From assembly GCF_002072105.2 (NCBI RefSeq), contig NZ_MTBC01000010.1, forward strand, positions 1 through 64,000: a stretch of DNA of 64,000 bases, given 5' to 3'. The notes beneath the pieces were generated by a model. The model saw only the letters and a program-made list of their open reading frames with translations. It was not told the origin of the DNA and did no database searches. This document shows positions 1 through 9,836 of the stretch, piece after piece. Source of the DNA: Croceivirga radicis (GTDB lineage: Bacteria; Bacteroidota; Bacteroidia; Flavobacteriales; Flavobacteriaceae). A program made the translations under genes and the position numbers. Within the stretch, counting starts at the first letter, position 1, and each line of letters begins with the position of its first letter.

Positions 1-15
1 TTGTTTTTCGGGCTG

Positions 16-49
16 CAAATGTAACACCATTTCCCAATTAATCAACAAA
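16..49 (-). promoter_or_regulatory. Outward-reading promoter at left edge
   Basis: On the minus strand there is an exact TACATTTG (16-23), matching the Bacteroidota -7 consensus TAnnTTTG, with a TTTG at 46-49 and a TTG at 43-45 at 19-22 bases spacing, which fits the -33 element. It reads leftward out of the window, and the sequence after it is GCAGCCCG. The gene it serves is not in view. Confidence 0.5.
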
Positions 50-124
50 CTTTTTACAGGTTTTTTTGTGGAAATTTAGAAACCGCTGATAACCTAATAG
101 TTAGCCCTTGTATTTTTTTCTCTT

Positions 125-2143
125 TTATGAAAAGAAGTTCCATACTAAGCCAAATCGAATTACAAAATCGCGATAAGGGTAGTTAGGAGCAGCATAATAA
201 TTATACTCTTTGGTCCAAATAGTATTTAGATGTTCTGCCTTTAAAAAAATCCTTGTTTGCCTAACTTTTGCATTAATAAACAAGTCTATTAAAGGATAGG
301 CGCCATTATCTTCCAAGGTTTGCGTGTAGAACTCTGCAAGTAATGGATTATAACCATCCATCTTATATGTACTAAAATATTTAAAAGTTACCCCCGTTTG
401 TAGAAACATTGCCTTATCAAACACATCACTACTAAAGTATAATGTGTTTCTAGTAACCAATTGCGGAACATTTAGAACTTCTGCATCTTGGTTTACTTCT
501 TGATACATAAATGTATTATTAAGCGCCCATTTTTTGTATTTAATTTCCTTTTGATACTTAACCTTAAGATAGTTAATAGTACCACTATCCTGAAAAGGCC
601 TCACAAAACTATCTTGATAACCGGCATCTATGGCTTCTTGGGTAATATCTGGTGCAAGACCAAAGTAAGTGTAATTATCTAACAAAGAATAATCTATATT
701 AAGGTTACCAAACCATTTAGATGCAAAACCACCTGACAAGGTTTTAACCTGTTCGTTTTCGAAACTTTCTTTATTGTACCAATTGTAGTTAGTATAATCA
801 CTTTGATATAATAGGTAATTAAAATCTGGAAGTTTAGAACTTAAAAATAACTTACCATATATACGATGGTTGTTGTTAATTTGATAACCTACCTGAGCAT
901 CTAACATATTACCTGTTAACTCTCCAGACACCGTATACCTTAATTTACCATCAACTTCCAAGCCACCTAATTTATTTTTGTAACTCGCAACAACTCCAAT
1001 TTCTTCTCCTTTTAATTGACTCGGAATTACCCCTTCATCCTTAATAACCAAACTCCCAAAAGCATAATCATAATTATATAGACTGATTCCAGCATTGAGA
1101 TTACCAAGATTTTTGTTGCTAAAATTTGCTGTTAATTGATTATAAGTTGTCCTTAAGGTAGATTTATCGTCTATTGGCGAAACAAAAAGTGCTTCACCCA
1201 ACTCATCTACCCTTGCGCTTTGAAGAAATTGATAATATTTGGTTTCGTAGTTAAATTGATGACCAATTGCCAACAAAGTTGACCTACTCTTGATACTATC
1301 CCTTTTAGGTCTTACCAAATTAAATTGATGGTCTAAAAAATAACGCTTACCAACGATTTTATTATCAGCGTTGGTATACCTAAGGTCTATTCTACCTCTA
1401 TCGAGTAAATTCTCATCACCACTTTCAAATTGTAAAACCTTATCCGCGAGACCACCACTTTCTTCCCCTTCTAAATCTTGAGCAGCAAAATGCCCCCTTA
1501 CCCAATACCTATTATTTAGTGTTCTGTAATTAAAGGTTGCCCTAAACCTACCCGCTTGGGTTTGCTCATAATCATATTTACCTAAAGAACGTAATCCTGT
1601 ATAGGCAACTGAAGCATTAAACCTTTTTGAAGTATTTAAGGTTAACAGGGCATCTAATAGTTGACCACGTTCCATTGTAGTCTTAAAAAACAACTCTGTA
1701 AGTGGTGTTGCAACGTTATAATAATTGATATCCTCAAGTTCAAAATAAGCTATATTTCTAGCCGAAGCACCAATACGTGGAAAAAAGTGATATGGATTTT
1801 CTGACCTACTTAATCTATTATAGGCATGCCCTAAATTAGCAAAAGGCATTAGTTCGAAATCATCTTTCCTTAAATAATTAAATTTATACTCTTTATTAAT
1901 GTTTAGCGTGGTATCTAAAATGATGGTATCTCTCTCAAAGTTGATTATCTTATAGTTGGCTATAGTAACATCTTGTACCTCTTTATCTTTTTTCTTTCCG
2001 TTTACGCTATCTTTTTTGGAACGATTAAGATTTAAATCTCCCTTCTTATCTAGCGGCTCTTTCTTTTCGGGCAATTTTGTTTGAGACCAATTAAAATTAG
2101 AAATCAATAAAAATGCCATAAAAACAATAAGGTTATACTTCAT
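125..2143 (-). CDS. Putative porin, outer-membrane beta-barrel
   Basis: A 672-residue protein with a signal peptide (about residues 1-20, ending NFNWSQ), a Lys/Asp-rich linker (about 22-58) and then a long run of alternating aromatic and polar strands that ends in VWNFFS, the aromatic C-terminus usual for outer-membrane barrels. It resembles the Bacteroidota 'putative porin' family (Porin_10), which starts with a segment like the FELMPFANLGHAYN seen near residue 100. The role is inferred to be a passive or specific channel in the outer membrane; substrate unknown. It stands alone, divergent from the large propeller gene at 2299, and an exact TAnnTTTG box lies just upstream. No obvious truncation. 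Confidence 0.8.
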   Translation of the reverse strand: MKYNLIVFMAFLLISNFNWSQTKLPEKKEPLDKKGDLNLNRSKKDSVNGKKKDKEVQDVTIANYKIINFERDTIILDTTLNINKEYKFNYLRKDDFELMPFANLGHAYNRLSRSENPYHFFPRIGASARNIAYFELEDINYYNVATPLTELFFKTTMERGQLLDALLTLNTSKRFNASVAYTGLRSLGKYDYEQTQAGRFRATFNYRTLNNRYWVRGHFAAQDLEGEESGGLADKVLQFESGDENLLDRGRIDLRYTNADNKIVGKRYFLDHQFNLVRPKRDSIKSRSTLLAIGHQFNYETKYYQFLQSARVDELGEALFVSPIDDKSTLRTTYNQLTANFSNKNLGNLNAGISLYNYDYAFGSLVIKDEGVIPSQLKGEEIGVVASYKNKLGGLEVDGKLRYTVSGELTGNMLDAQVGYQINNNHRIYGKLFLSSKLPDFNYLLYQSDYTNYNWYNKESFENEQVKTLSGGFASKWFGNLNIDYSLLDNYTYFGLAPDITQEAIDAGYQDSFVRPFQDSGTINYLKVKYQKEIKYKKWALNNTFMYQEVNQDAEVLNVPQLVTRNTLYFSSDVFDKAMFLQTGVTFKYFSTYKMDGYNPLLAEFYTQTLEDNGAYPLIDLFINAKVRQTRIFLKAEHLNTIWTKEYNYYAAPNYPYRDFVIRFGLVWNFFS

Positions 2144-2160
2144 CCTTCTGAATTGGATTT

Positions 2161-2168
2161 CAAAGGTA
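2161..2168 (-). promoter_or_regulatory. -7 box (TACCTTTG) for the putative porin gene
   Basis: Exact TAnnTTTG match on the minus strand, 18 bases before the porin ATG. No convincing -33 element was found at the usual distance, so the call rests on the -7 box and its position only. Confidence 0.35.
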
Positions 2169-2298
2169 ATTTTTTCGGTTCTAATAAAAAGCTAAAATAT
2201 CAAGCATCAAAAAACATGCAATAGAACGAGTGTTTTACATTCTTAACAAAATATATGATAAGTTTTAAGTATTTTGTTCTCCGTTTTAATAAAAAATT

Positions 2299-5200
2299 AT
2301 GAGAAGAAAGTTACTCCTGCTATTCGTATTATTGACAGGTCTAGCAAATGCACAATTTAATGAGAGTGCTCCTTGGATGAAAAACTTAAAATCATCTACC
2401 GACATTTCCAAATCAAAGAGCAGTACGCTGTCAAACGATACTAAAGCACTTTCCGAGCTCACTAAAGCTTTCAACACATACTGGCAAGGAAAAAATTACA
2501 AGAAAAAGGGAAGTGGATATAAACCTTACAAACGTTGGGAAAACTATTGGAAACATCAATTAAACAGTAATGGAGAAGTTCCAAATGCCAAAGCAATATT
2601 AAATAGTTTTAAAAATAAAAAAAGATTTGGTTCAATAACTCAAAATCTTACAAGCACTTGGACTTCAATTGGGCCAAATAGACCTGGCACTTACTCTGGA
2701 AGTTTACCTGGAACAGGACGAATTAACAGTATTGCGGTAGACCCAAACAATAGTGCCATTTGGTATGCAGGAGCACCTGCAGGTGGTATTTGGAAATCTA
2801 CGGATTCAGGAGAAAATTGGACTAACTTGTTTGATGAATTTCTTCAAATTGGCGTGTCTGGTATTGCCATAGACCCTAACAACTCAGATATAATTTTCAT
2901 AGCCACAGGGGACGATGACGCAGCGGATTCTTACAGTATTGGGGTTTACAAATCTGAAGATGGAGGACTTAACTGGGCGGCCACGAGCTTGAGTGCAGAA
3001 AATGATTCTAATTGGTCTACAGGTAGACTTATGAGTGAAATCCAAATTGACCCTACCAATAGTAAGAATGTATGGGTTGCAACCTCTTTTGGCTTATATA
3101 AATCTGAAGATGCTGGATTAACTTGGAACAGGAAACAAGCAGGCAACATAACTGATTTTAGACTGAAACCAGGAAACAGCAATATAGTTTATGCAATTAC
3201 AGACAATGCATATTATCGTTCGGAGGACGGTGATAATTTCACGGAAATTACGGGTATTCTACCACAATCTTCCGGTAGAAGGGTTTTAGATGTTTCTGCC
3301 AATAATCCAGATATACTTTACATTTTAACCGCTGAAAATGGTCCGGACTTTGAATATCAAGGTCTTTACAAATCTACGGATAGCGGCTTAACCTTTACAG
3401 AATCACCGAACACGCAAAATATAATGGAGTCTAATCAAGCTTGGTTTGACCTGGCAATTTCTGTGAATCCTGAAAATGCAGATGAAGTTTATGTTGGCTG
3501 TCTCAATATTTGGAAAAGTGAAAATGGTGGAAATACGTTTAGTAGATTAAACAACTGGGCAGTAAATAACCAAGCCTATACACATGCAGACATACACACT
3601 ATAAAATTTTATAATAAAATACTTTTTACAGGAACGGATGGTGGCCTATTTACTTCTAGCGACAATGGATTAAACTTTATAGATCGCACGGGAAATATGG
3701 AGATAACCCAACTTTATAGAATTTCTATTGGAAAAAATGACATATCTAGAATTGCTGGTGGCTCTCAGGACAATGCCGGATACGTAGCCACTAACAATAA
3801 TTGGAACGTATTTACCGCTGGTGATGGCATGGACTATGAGGTTGACCCAACCAATAAAGAAATTGTTTATGGATTTACTCAATTTGGTGATAATCTATTC
3901 ATAACTACTAACGCAGGACAATCTGTAGGAGTAATTGGCAGGCCCACCGAAAGCAATAACAATAACGCTTCTACTAATTGGATTACACCTTTGGCAATTG
4001 ATAGCGAAGGCAACGTATTTGGTGGATTCAACCAAAGGATTTTCAAACTTGTTGGGAATGTATGGGAAGAATGGTCAGATTCATTTGGATCGAATTATCT
4101 AGAAGATTTAGAAATCGACCCTACTAATCCACTCATTATGTACGCAGTAGACCAAAATTTCATTTATAGAAGTGATGATGGAGGTGAGACTTTTAACCAA
4201 TTTACTTTTGTTCCAGGCAATATTTCTGATTTAGCAGTTAACCAGCAAGATGGCTCTACAATCTATATTACAACTTCAAATAGGGTTGGAACACCAATAG
4301 CATCTCAACCAGCTAGTCGGGGAATTTACAAGATACCTGTAAACCAAGACGGTAGCAGTGGCGAAATTCAAGATATATCTTATGATATTCCTACAGACCA
4401 AGCATATTTATCTATTGCACACCAAGGAAGAAATGAGGACAATCCAATTTACGTAGGAACAAATTTAGGCGTATACCGTATTGATGATACACTTACCGAA
4501 TGGGAGGATTATAGTAGCGATCTACCCAATGTAGCGGTGAGCGATCTTGAAATTAGTTTAGAAGATGAAGTAATCATCGCCTCAACGTATGGTCGTGGTA
4601 CCTTTAAATCACCTATTCCGGTTACTAAGCCTAATACTGATATTAGATTGGCCGCTATAACCCCAGACAACAATAACATATTTTGTGGGGCTATAATACC
4701 TACTGCCGTAATTGAAAATAAAGGTTTAAGTACCGTAGAAAATATTACTATTGAATATAGTGTAAACGGAGGTTCATCAGCATCAATAAATTGGAGCGGT
4801 AATTTAGCGAGCGAAGAAACACTCTCCATTATTCTGGATGAGTTATCTGGATTAAACATAGGACAGAATAATTTGAATATTAGTGTAAATACCATTAATG
4901 ATGCATTTGCGGACAACAATGGGGCTGATTCACAATTTATACTTACCGCAAATGCGCTAGAAAACACAAATTTTGATTTTGAAACAACGGAAACCAGTCT
5001 TTATACTGTAGATGATAACAGCTCCACAAGTGTTTGGGAAATAGGTGCACCCAACGGTACACTACTCAATAGCACCACATCTGGTTCACAAGTAATAGGA
5101 ACAAATTTAAATGGAAATCACCCAGATGCCACCCTTTCCTATATTTATAGTGGCTGCTATGATTTTACCTCCCTAATCTCACCTACCTTAAAGTTTTCCA

Positions 5201-6585
5201 TGGCTTACGATTTAGAAGTTAATTTTGATATTCTATATGTACAATACACAATAGACAATGGAAATACTTGGTCTAATTTAGGCTCAATTAATAGCAAACC
5301 TAACTGGTACAATAGCGACAGGACCAATGCTTCTTCAGGCAATTCAGATGATTGTCAAAACTGTCCGGGTGCACAATGGACCGGTACTAATACAACCATG
5401 ACAGAATATGCTTATGATTTTAATCTAAACGCAAATAATGGAGAGGTAGACCTAACTTTAGCAAACAATATAATTTTTAGAATAGTTTTTCATTCAGACC
5501 CATCTGTGAACCAAGAAGGAGTGATCATTGATGATTTTCAAGTTAGCGGATTGATAGATGACGAAGATGATGACAATGACGGAGTTTTAGATAATCAAGA
5601 CAATTGCCCTTTAATTGCCAATGCAAATCAATTAGATACAGATGGTGACGGAATAGGAGATGTCTGTGATGAAGACGATGATAATGATGGCATATTGGAC
5701 CTAGAAGACAATTGCCCGAAGGTAGCAAACCCCGGACAAGATGATGATGACAATGATGGTATTGGAAATAGTTGTGATGATGATCTAGACAATGACGGCG
5801 TGCCCAACGAATTTGATTTATGCCCCGATACACCAACTGATTCTACTGTAAATGTTGATGGTTGCGAAATTTTTACCTTGCCGCAAAATAATTTCACGGT
5901 ATTAACAAAGGATGAAACCTGTGCAAATAACAATAATGGTTCTATCACCATTAGCGCAGCAACCAATTTAGACTATACTGCAACACTATTAGGGAATGGA
6001 ACAACACTTACATTTGCTTTTAATGAAGTTCTAGAAATTTCTGATATTACAGCTGGATCATATGATTTATGTGTGGAAATTGCCAATGAATCTTATGAAC
6101 AATGTTTTAGTATTGTAATAGAAGAACCTGAAACACTCGGAGTGAATTCAAAGGTGAACAGTATTGCTTCTACCTTAGATTTAGAACTTACTGGTGGAAA
6201 AGTATATACTATATTATTAAATGGAAAAACTTATGAAACAAGTAAATCTAGTATAACCCTTCCGCTTAATGAAGTTGTAAATAACCTATTGGTACGAACC
6301 GATTTAGACTGTCAAGGTAGATTTGAGCAAACCATATTTACTAATACCGAAATTATGGTTTACCCAAATCCCGTGACCAAGGATAAACTAAATATTTTAT
6401 TAAATGAAGGTTGGTCAGGTATAACCGAAATAAAACTATTCAGTATCAGCGGAAAACAGGTTTACCATAAACAACATAATAGCAAGAAGCCAGAATTAGA
6501 TTTGAGCGCTATTGCTCCAGGTTTGTACATCTTAAATGTGGACAATCAAAACAATACAAGAACATTTAAAATCATGAAAAAATAA
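2299..6585 (+). CDS. Secreted beta-propeller protein with TSP3 repeats and T9SS sorting domain
   Basis: A 1428-residue exported protein. After a signal peptide (1-18, ending GLANA) comes a long region (about 115-770) with many SxDxGxxW/F repeats such as KSTDSGENW, KSEDGGLNW and RSDDGGETF: the Asp-box/BNR pattern of VPS10/sortilin and sialidase-type propellers. Next are a CARDB-like segment (about 778-880), a jelly-roll-like segment (about 890-1085), four acidic DxDxDG calcium-binding thrombospondin type-3 repeats (about 1087-1190), and a C-terminal T9SS type A domain (about 1350-1428) that begins YPNPV and ends RTFKIMKK. It should be secreted by T9SS and anchored at or released from the cell surface. 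No catalytic peptidase or glycosidase residues can be assigned, so the usual label 'glycosyl hydrolase' would be unsafe. The next gene starts 4 bases downstream. Confidence 0.85.
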   Translation: MRRKLLLLFVLLTGLANAQFNESAPWMKNLKSSTDISKSKSSTLSNDTKALSELTKAFNTYWQGKNYKKKGSGYKPYKRWENYWKHQLNSNGEVPNAKAILNSFKNKKRFGSITQNLTSTWTSIGPNRPGTYSGSLPGTGRINSIAVDPNNSAIWYAGAPAGGIWKSTDSGENWTNLFDEFLQIGVSGIAIDPNNSDIIFIATGDDDAADSYSIGVYKSEDGGLNWAATSLSAENDSNWSTGRLMSEIQIDPTNSKNVWVATSFGLYKSEDAGLTWNRKQAGNITDFRLKPGNSNIVYAITDNAYYRSEDGDNFTEITGILPQSSGRRVLDVSANNPDILYILTAENGPDFEYQGLYKSTDSGLTFTESPNTQNIMESNQAWFDLAISVNPENADEVYVGCLNIWKSENGGNTFSRLNNWAVNNQAYTHADIHTIKFYNKILFTGTDGGLFTSSDNGLNFIDRTGNMEITQLYRISIGKNDISRIAGGSQDNAGYVATNNNWNVFTAGDGMDYEVDPTNKEIVYGFTQFGDNLFITTNAGQSVGVIGRPTESNNNNASTNWITPLAIDSEGNVFGGFNQRIFKLVGNVWEEWSDSFGSNYLEDLEIDPTNPLIMYAVDQNFIYRSDDGGETFNQFTFVPGNISDLAVNQQDGSTIYITTSNRVGTPIASQPASRGIYKIPVNQDGSSGEIQDISYDIPTDQAYLSIAHQGRNEDNPIYVGTNLGVYRIDDTLTEWEDYSSDLPNVAVSDLEISLEDEVIIASTYGRGTFKSPIPVTKPNTDIRLAAITPDNNNIFCGAIIPTAVIENKGLSTVENITIEYSVNGGSSASINWSGNLASEETLSIILDELSGLNIGQNNLNISVNTINDAFADNNGADSQFILTANALENTNFDFETTETSLYTVDDNSSTSVWEIGAPNGTLLNSTTSGSQVIGTNLNGNHPDATLSYIYSGCYDFTSLISPTLKFSMAYDLEVNFDILYVQYTIDNGNTWSNLGSINSKPNWYNSDRTNASSGNSDDCQNCPGAQWTGTNTTMTEYAYDFNLNANNGEVDLTLANNIIFRIVFHSDPSVNQEGVIIDDFQVSGLIDDEDDDNDGVLDNQDNCPLIANANQLDTDGDGIGDVCDEDDDNDGILDLEDNCPKVANPGQDDDDNDGIGNSCDDDLDNDGVPNEFDLCPDTPTDSTVNVDGCEIFTLPQNNFTVLTKDETCANNNNGSITISAATNLDYTATLLGNGTTLTFAFNEVLEISDITAGSYDLCVEIANESYEQCFSIVIEEPETLGVNSKVNSIASTLDLELTGGKVYTILLNGKTYETSKSSITLPLNEVVNNLLVRTDLDCQGRFEQTIFTNTEIMVYPNPVTKDKLNILLNEGWSGITEIKLFSISGKQVYHKQHNSKKPELDLSAIAPGLYILNVDNQNNTRTFKIMKK

Positions 6586-6589
6586 CTAA

Positions 6590-7303
6590 ATGAATAAATA
6601 TTTATATACTCTATTAACTGGCTTACTAATCGCCAGTTGTGGTGGATCAGATAGTAGTGGAGGTAGCAGTACAGACGACGTTGAGCCAACTCCAAGTCCA
6701 ACAGCAGCAATCCTCGTATTTCCGGAAGACAATACAGAATGCAATACCGGAGAAATAGTAAACGAACAAGAGAGCAGGGTAACCTTTGTATGGAATGCTT
6801 CAGAGAATACGGATTCATACGAATTAAGCCTAACAAATCTCAATACCAATAACACCATCACCCCTACAGTTAGGGATACCGAATTGAGATTAACCTTACT
6901 CCGTGGTGTTCCCTATGAATGGTCTGTAACATCAAAATCAGATTTTAGCAATGAGGAAGCCACAAGTAGTACATTTAGATTTTTTAACGAAGGATTTGGA
7001 ATAGAAAACTACGCGCCTTTTCCTGCAGAAGTAATTTCACCAGAAAATGGAATTAACCTAATGAACAACACTTCCGAGGTTAATTTAATCTGGGAAGCCT
7101 CAGACTTAGATGAAGACATCGTAAGCTTTGAAGTGCTCTTTGGTAACGAAAATCCACCAGTAGATGTGGTTTCAGAGACTAATGACTCCTTTTTAAATAA
7201 TGTAAACGTTAGTAGCGGGAACACTTATTATTGGAGAATAATTACAAAAGACACCCAAAGTAATTCTTCCATATCCCCCATATTTGAATTTAAGGTATTG
7301 TAA
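6590..7303 (+). CDS. Lipoprotein with two fibronectin-III-like domains
   Basis: A 237-residue protein with a lipoprotein signal (LLIASC, Cys17) followed by a GGSDSSGGSS linker. Two similar beta-sandwich segments follow (about 35-125 and 140-237), each with a 'VTFVWNAS' or 'VNLIWEAS' strand and a 'YEWSVTSK' or 'YYWRIITK' strand, the signature of fibronectin type III-like modules. It begins 4 bases after the propeller/T9SS gene and is almost surely co-transcribed with it, so it may be a surface partner. A strong terminator follows. Function unknown; binding or spacer role is inference. Confidence 0.7.
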   Translation: MNKYLYTLLTGLLIASCGGSDSSGGSSTDDVEPTPSPTAAILVFPEDNTECNTGEIVNEQESRVTFVWNASENTDSYELSLTNLNTNNTITPTVRDTELRLTLLRGVPYEWSVTSKSDFSNEEATSSTFRFFNEGFGIENYAPFPAEVISPENGINLMNNTSEVNLIWEASDLDEDIVSFEVLFGNENPPVDVVSETNDSFLNNVNVSSGNTYYWRIITKDTQSNSSISPIFEFKVL

Positions 7304-7326
7304 ATAATAATAATAATCACTGAATG

Positions 7327-7361
7327 AAAGGTCCAACATTTTTAATGTTAGGACCTTTTTT
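7327..7361 (+). terminator. Rho-independent terminator after the lipoprotein gene
   Basis: Hairpin AAGGTCCAACATT (7328-7340) / AATGTTAGGACCTT (7344-7357) with one bulged A, followed by a T run. It ends the transcript of the T9SS protein and lipoprotein. Confidence 0.85.
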
Positions 7362-7516
7362 ATTAAGCTATACTATTGGTATTTTCCTCAATTTACAATC
7401 ATTAAAATAAAACAAGCTTAGAGAGTTTTAAGGAATAAAAATTACTAAACAACTTAATAAAGACTCGATTAACACGTAGGTTTTAATTCCTTCATAAAAT
7501 TTATATAATACAAACC

Positions 7517-7545
7517 AAAAAAAAGGCTCCTTGTTAAGGAGCCTT
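7517..7545 (-). terminator. Rho-independent terminator of the SusC-SusD operon
   Basis: Minus-strand hairpin AAGGCTCC / GGAGCCTT with a 7-base loop and a T8 run after the stem. It lies 25 bases past the stop of the lipoprotein gene at 7570. Confidence 0.85.
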
Positions 7546-7569
7546 AATATGTAAAGATTTTGAAAAATT

Positions 7570-8295
7570 CTATTGTCTTACCAATGTCATTTCTCTATTG
7601 TCTAAGTTACCTTCAACCGTGTAGAATATAGTTAACTCGCCAGTTGTTGAATCATAAGTACCATTACCAGAAACTGCCAAACCAAAACTATCAGCAATCT
7701 CACCGCCTGTCACTGTAATTTCATTACAAGTATCTGAAATATTGAAGGCATAATCGGTACCAAAAAAATTATCACCACTTACGGTATAAGTAGTTGAACC
7801 TGTTTTTTCAATTGTAACAGATTTTTGGTTACCATCAGTATAAACCCAATCACCTTCCAATTCAGAAGGACAATCTCTAATTAAAGAAATCTCAATTGGC
7901 TCCCCCACTAAGGTACCGTTATCAGAATCATTAACCATATTTAAGATTAAAGACTCACCTGCGTTACTAATCTCCTCATCAATTAAAGAAACAGTAAACG
8001 CCGCTTCGTTACTTCCAGAAGGAATGGTAATGCTTGTTGGTATGGAATATGAGGCAGCACTTGCAGAAGAAGCTTCAGAAACTTGTAATCCTAATACCAA
8101 GTCAGAACCTTGCACTCTAGTTGCATATACATTAAGAGTAATTTCACCAGTACCATCTAAAGCAACCAAGGCAGTAGCCTCATTTGTTTCAAATGATACA
8201 TAATCTGCTGGTGGAACGGTTAAAGAAGGTGCGTCTTCACAATTATAAAATATTGCAGCAATAGCAACAATACATATGTATACTAGTTTTTTCAT
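7570..8295 (-). CDS. SusCD-associated lipoprotein with Calx-beta-like domain
   Basis: A 241-residue protein with a lipoprotein signal (IFYNC, Cys19). Residues about 25-140 contain a TVPPADYVSFE start and a 'TITIPSGSNEAAFTVSLIDEEISNAGESLILNM' type pattern (quoted in part: SGSNEAAFTVSLIDDE-like), which resembles a Calx-beta repeat. The C-terminal part (about 143-241, CPSELEGDWVYTDG to MTLVRQ) looks like a small lipocalin-like barrel. It is the last gene of a three-gene SusC-SusD operon, 17 bases after susD, the place where surface glycan- or peptide-binding lipoproteins usually sit. It is therefore probably a surface-exposed ligand-binding accessory; the ligand is unknown. Confidence 0.7.
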   Translation of the reverse strand: MKKLVYICIVAIAAIFYNCEDAPSLTVPPADYVSFETNEATALVALDGTGEITLNVYATRVQGSDLVLGLQVSEASSASAASYSIPTSITIPSGSNEAAFTVSLIDEEISNAGESLILNMVNDSDNGTLVGEPIEISLIRDCPSELEGDWVYTDGNQKSVTIEKTGSTTYTVSGDNFFGTDYAFNISDTCNEITVTGGEIADSFGLAVSGNGTYDSTTGELTIFYTVEGNLDNREMTLVRQ

Positions 8296-8312
8296 TGCTT
8301 TAAAATTAACCG

Positions 8313-9827
8313 TTAGTTATTTTGATTATTAACAAAAGGATTGTTTTGAATCTCATCTTGAGGAATCTCAAATTGAAAACGCTCATCATTATAAGGAATT
8401 GGTTCTCCTACCAATGACAAGTGGTTGGCACCTCTTGTTACCGTGGCTTTGTTACGTTTCATAGCCAAATAACTTTTACCCTCTCCCCAAAGTTCAATTC
8501 TAGTTTGCAAATAAATCTCATCCAATAACGCCTGACCACTCAATGCATCTACGTAAGCTGAACTTGAAACTCTACGATCCAACAACGCCTTAAGGCTTGT
8601 TCTTGCTGCTGGTTCGTTCCCAGCTTTAGCGTTGGCTTCCGCATTTAAAAGGTAGGCTTCTTCAATTCTCATGTAAACGTAATCTGCAGTTACGGTTTGG
8701 GATACACCTCCAATTGCATCAGACGCATAGAATTTTTGCAAAGGCTGTAGGTACCTGCCACTGCTTGCATCTTGGTTAAATTGGGCTTTTCTTACATCAT
8801 CGGCTGGTATCGCATCATATAAATCTTGATCGATTACTTTATAATCACCAGCCCATGCATAACTATAAGAATAGGCATCCACTTGACCCCACCAAGAAAC
8901 CAATCCTAACCCAAGATTTTCAGTTAAATCAATACCCCACATCCAACTTGGAGTATTTACATCCGCAAAGCCCGTAGTGGTAACCTCGTTGGCCGCCAAC
9001 ATTGTATAGGCACCAGAATTGATAACCTGTTGTGTTAAGGCAGCAACCTCGGCATCTCTACCTCCTTTAGCACCTAAAACGTAAGCTAATATCATACGAG
9101 CAACATCTTGGTTTACCTCGTTTTTCTGAGCTCTTTGGAAGCCCTCCAATAAGGTAATTGCTTCGTTTAAATCTTTCTCCATTTGGTCGTAAATAACACC
9201 TGCAGTTGATTTTGGCTCGTTTGATCCGCCTGGCTCTAAATAAAGAGGTAAAATCTCCTCACTAGCATCATACTCTTTCTGGAAAAACTGAGTTAAATAA
9301 AAATATGAATGTGCACGCATTGCTTTTGCTTGGCCCATTGCATATATATTCTCTGGTGTTTCTGGAATTGCATCATTACCACCTAAATTCGCAATAACCG
9401 TGTTGGCAGAACGTACAATTCTATAGTAATATCTCCAAGGCATTCTATTTTCGCCTAACGTAAAATCCTGCGGAGCCTGTAACTCTGTTATAGAAGCACG
9501 GTACCAACCATAAGTACTCACAGATAGCGCCATATCTCCACAGAGCATATCACTGAATACATCATAAGATTTATGACCAAAATCCGTATGTTGACCTCCG
9601 CTTCCACCAGAATTAAACTCTACCATCTGTGCATACAGTCCTCCAATAAAGGCAGCTGGAATATCTGGATTCTCCAATGAGCCTTCTGCCAACTGAGCAG
9701 AAGTCAACTCCTGTGTAGGCTGACTTTCTCCAGACACCCCACTATTGTTCAATAAATCGTCACTACAACTAGTCGCAAAAAGTACAACCGTAGCCGATAA
9801 GACTATTTGTAAAAAATTTGTTTTCAT
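8313..9827 (-). CDS. SusD/RagB family nutrient-binding outer-membrane lipoprotein
   Basis: A 504-residue lipoprotein (signal ending FATSC, Cys21). It has the features of SusD/RagB proteins: an N-terminal TPR-like helical part with AMGQAKAMRAHSYFYLTQFF (about residue 165), the segment DYVYMRIEEAYLLNAEANAK (about 380) and a C-terminal WGEGKSYLAMKR motif. It caps the SusC barrel directly upstream and binds substrate at the cell surface. The length is typical. It starts 9 bases after the SusC stop, so the two are one transcription unit. The substrate cannot be told from sequence. Confidence 0.93.
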   Translation of the reverse strand: MKTNFLQIVLSATVVLFATSCSDDLLNNSGVSGESQPTQELTSAQLAEGSLENPDIPAAFIGGLYAQMVEFNSGGSGGQHTDFGHKSYDVFSDMLCGDMALSVSTYGWYRASITELQAPQDFTLGENRMPWRYYYRIVRSANTVIANLGGNDAIPETPENIYAMGQAKAMRAHSYFYLTQFFQKEYDASEEILPLYLEPGGSNEPKSTAGVIYDQMEKDLNEAITLLEGFQRAQKNEVNQDVARMILAYVLGAKGGRDAEVAALTQQVINSGAYTMLAANEVTTTGFADVNTPSWMWGIDLTENLGLGLVSWWGQVDAYSYSYAWAGDYKVIDQDLYDAIPADDVRKAQFNQDASSGRYLQPLQKFYASDAIGGVSQTVTADYVYMRIEEAYLLNAEANAKAGNEPAARTSLKALLDRRVSSSAYVDALSGQALLDEIYLQTRIELWGEGKSYLAMKRNKATVTRGANHLSLVGEPIPYNDERFQFEIPQDEIQNNPFVNNQNN

Positions 9828-9836
9828 AGTTTTTTT

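Noticed and set aside
4509-4967. 152-residue minus-strand open frame
   Set aside because: Lies wholly inside the large propeller gene, which has clear domain evidence; no recognisable protein.
5557-5800. Repeated GATGATGACAATGA-like DNA, possible CRISPR or satellite
   Set aside because: The repeats are in frame and encode the calcium-binding TSP3 repeats; spacers are not unique and spacing is not regular.
5543-5966. Minus-strand frames of 97 and 112 residues rich in His and Ser
   Set aside because: They are the reverse of the acidic DxDxDG codons of the thrombospondin type-3 repeats; composition is an artefact of GAT/GAC repetition.
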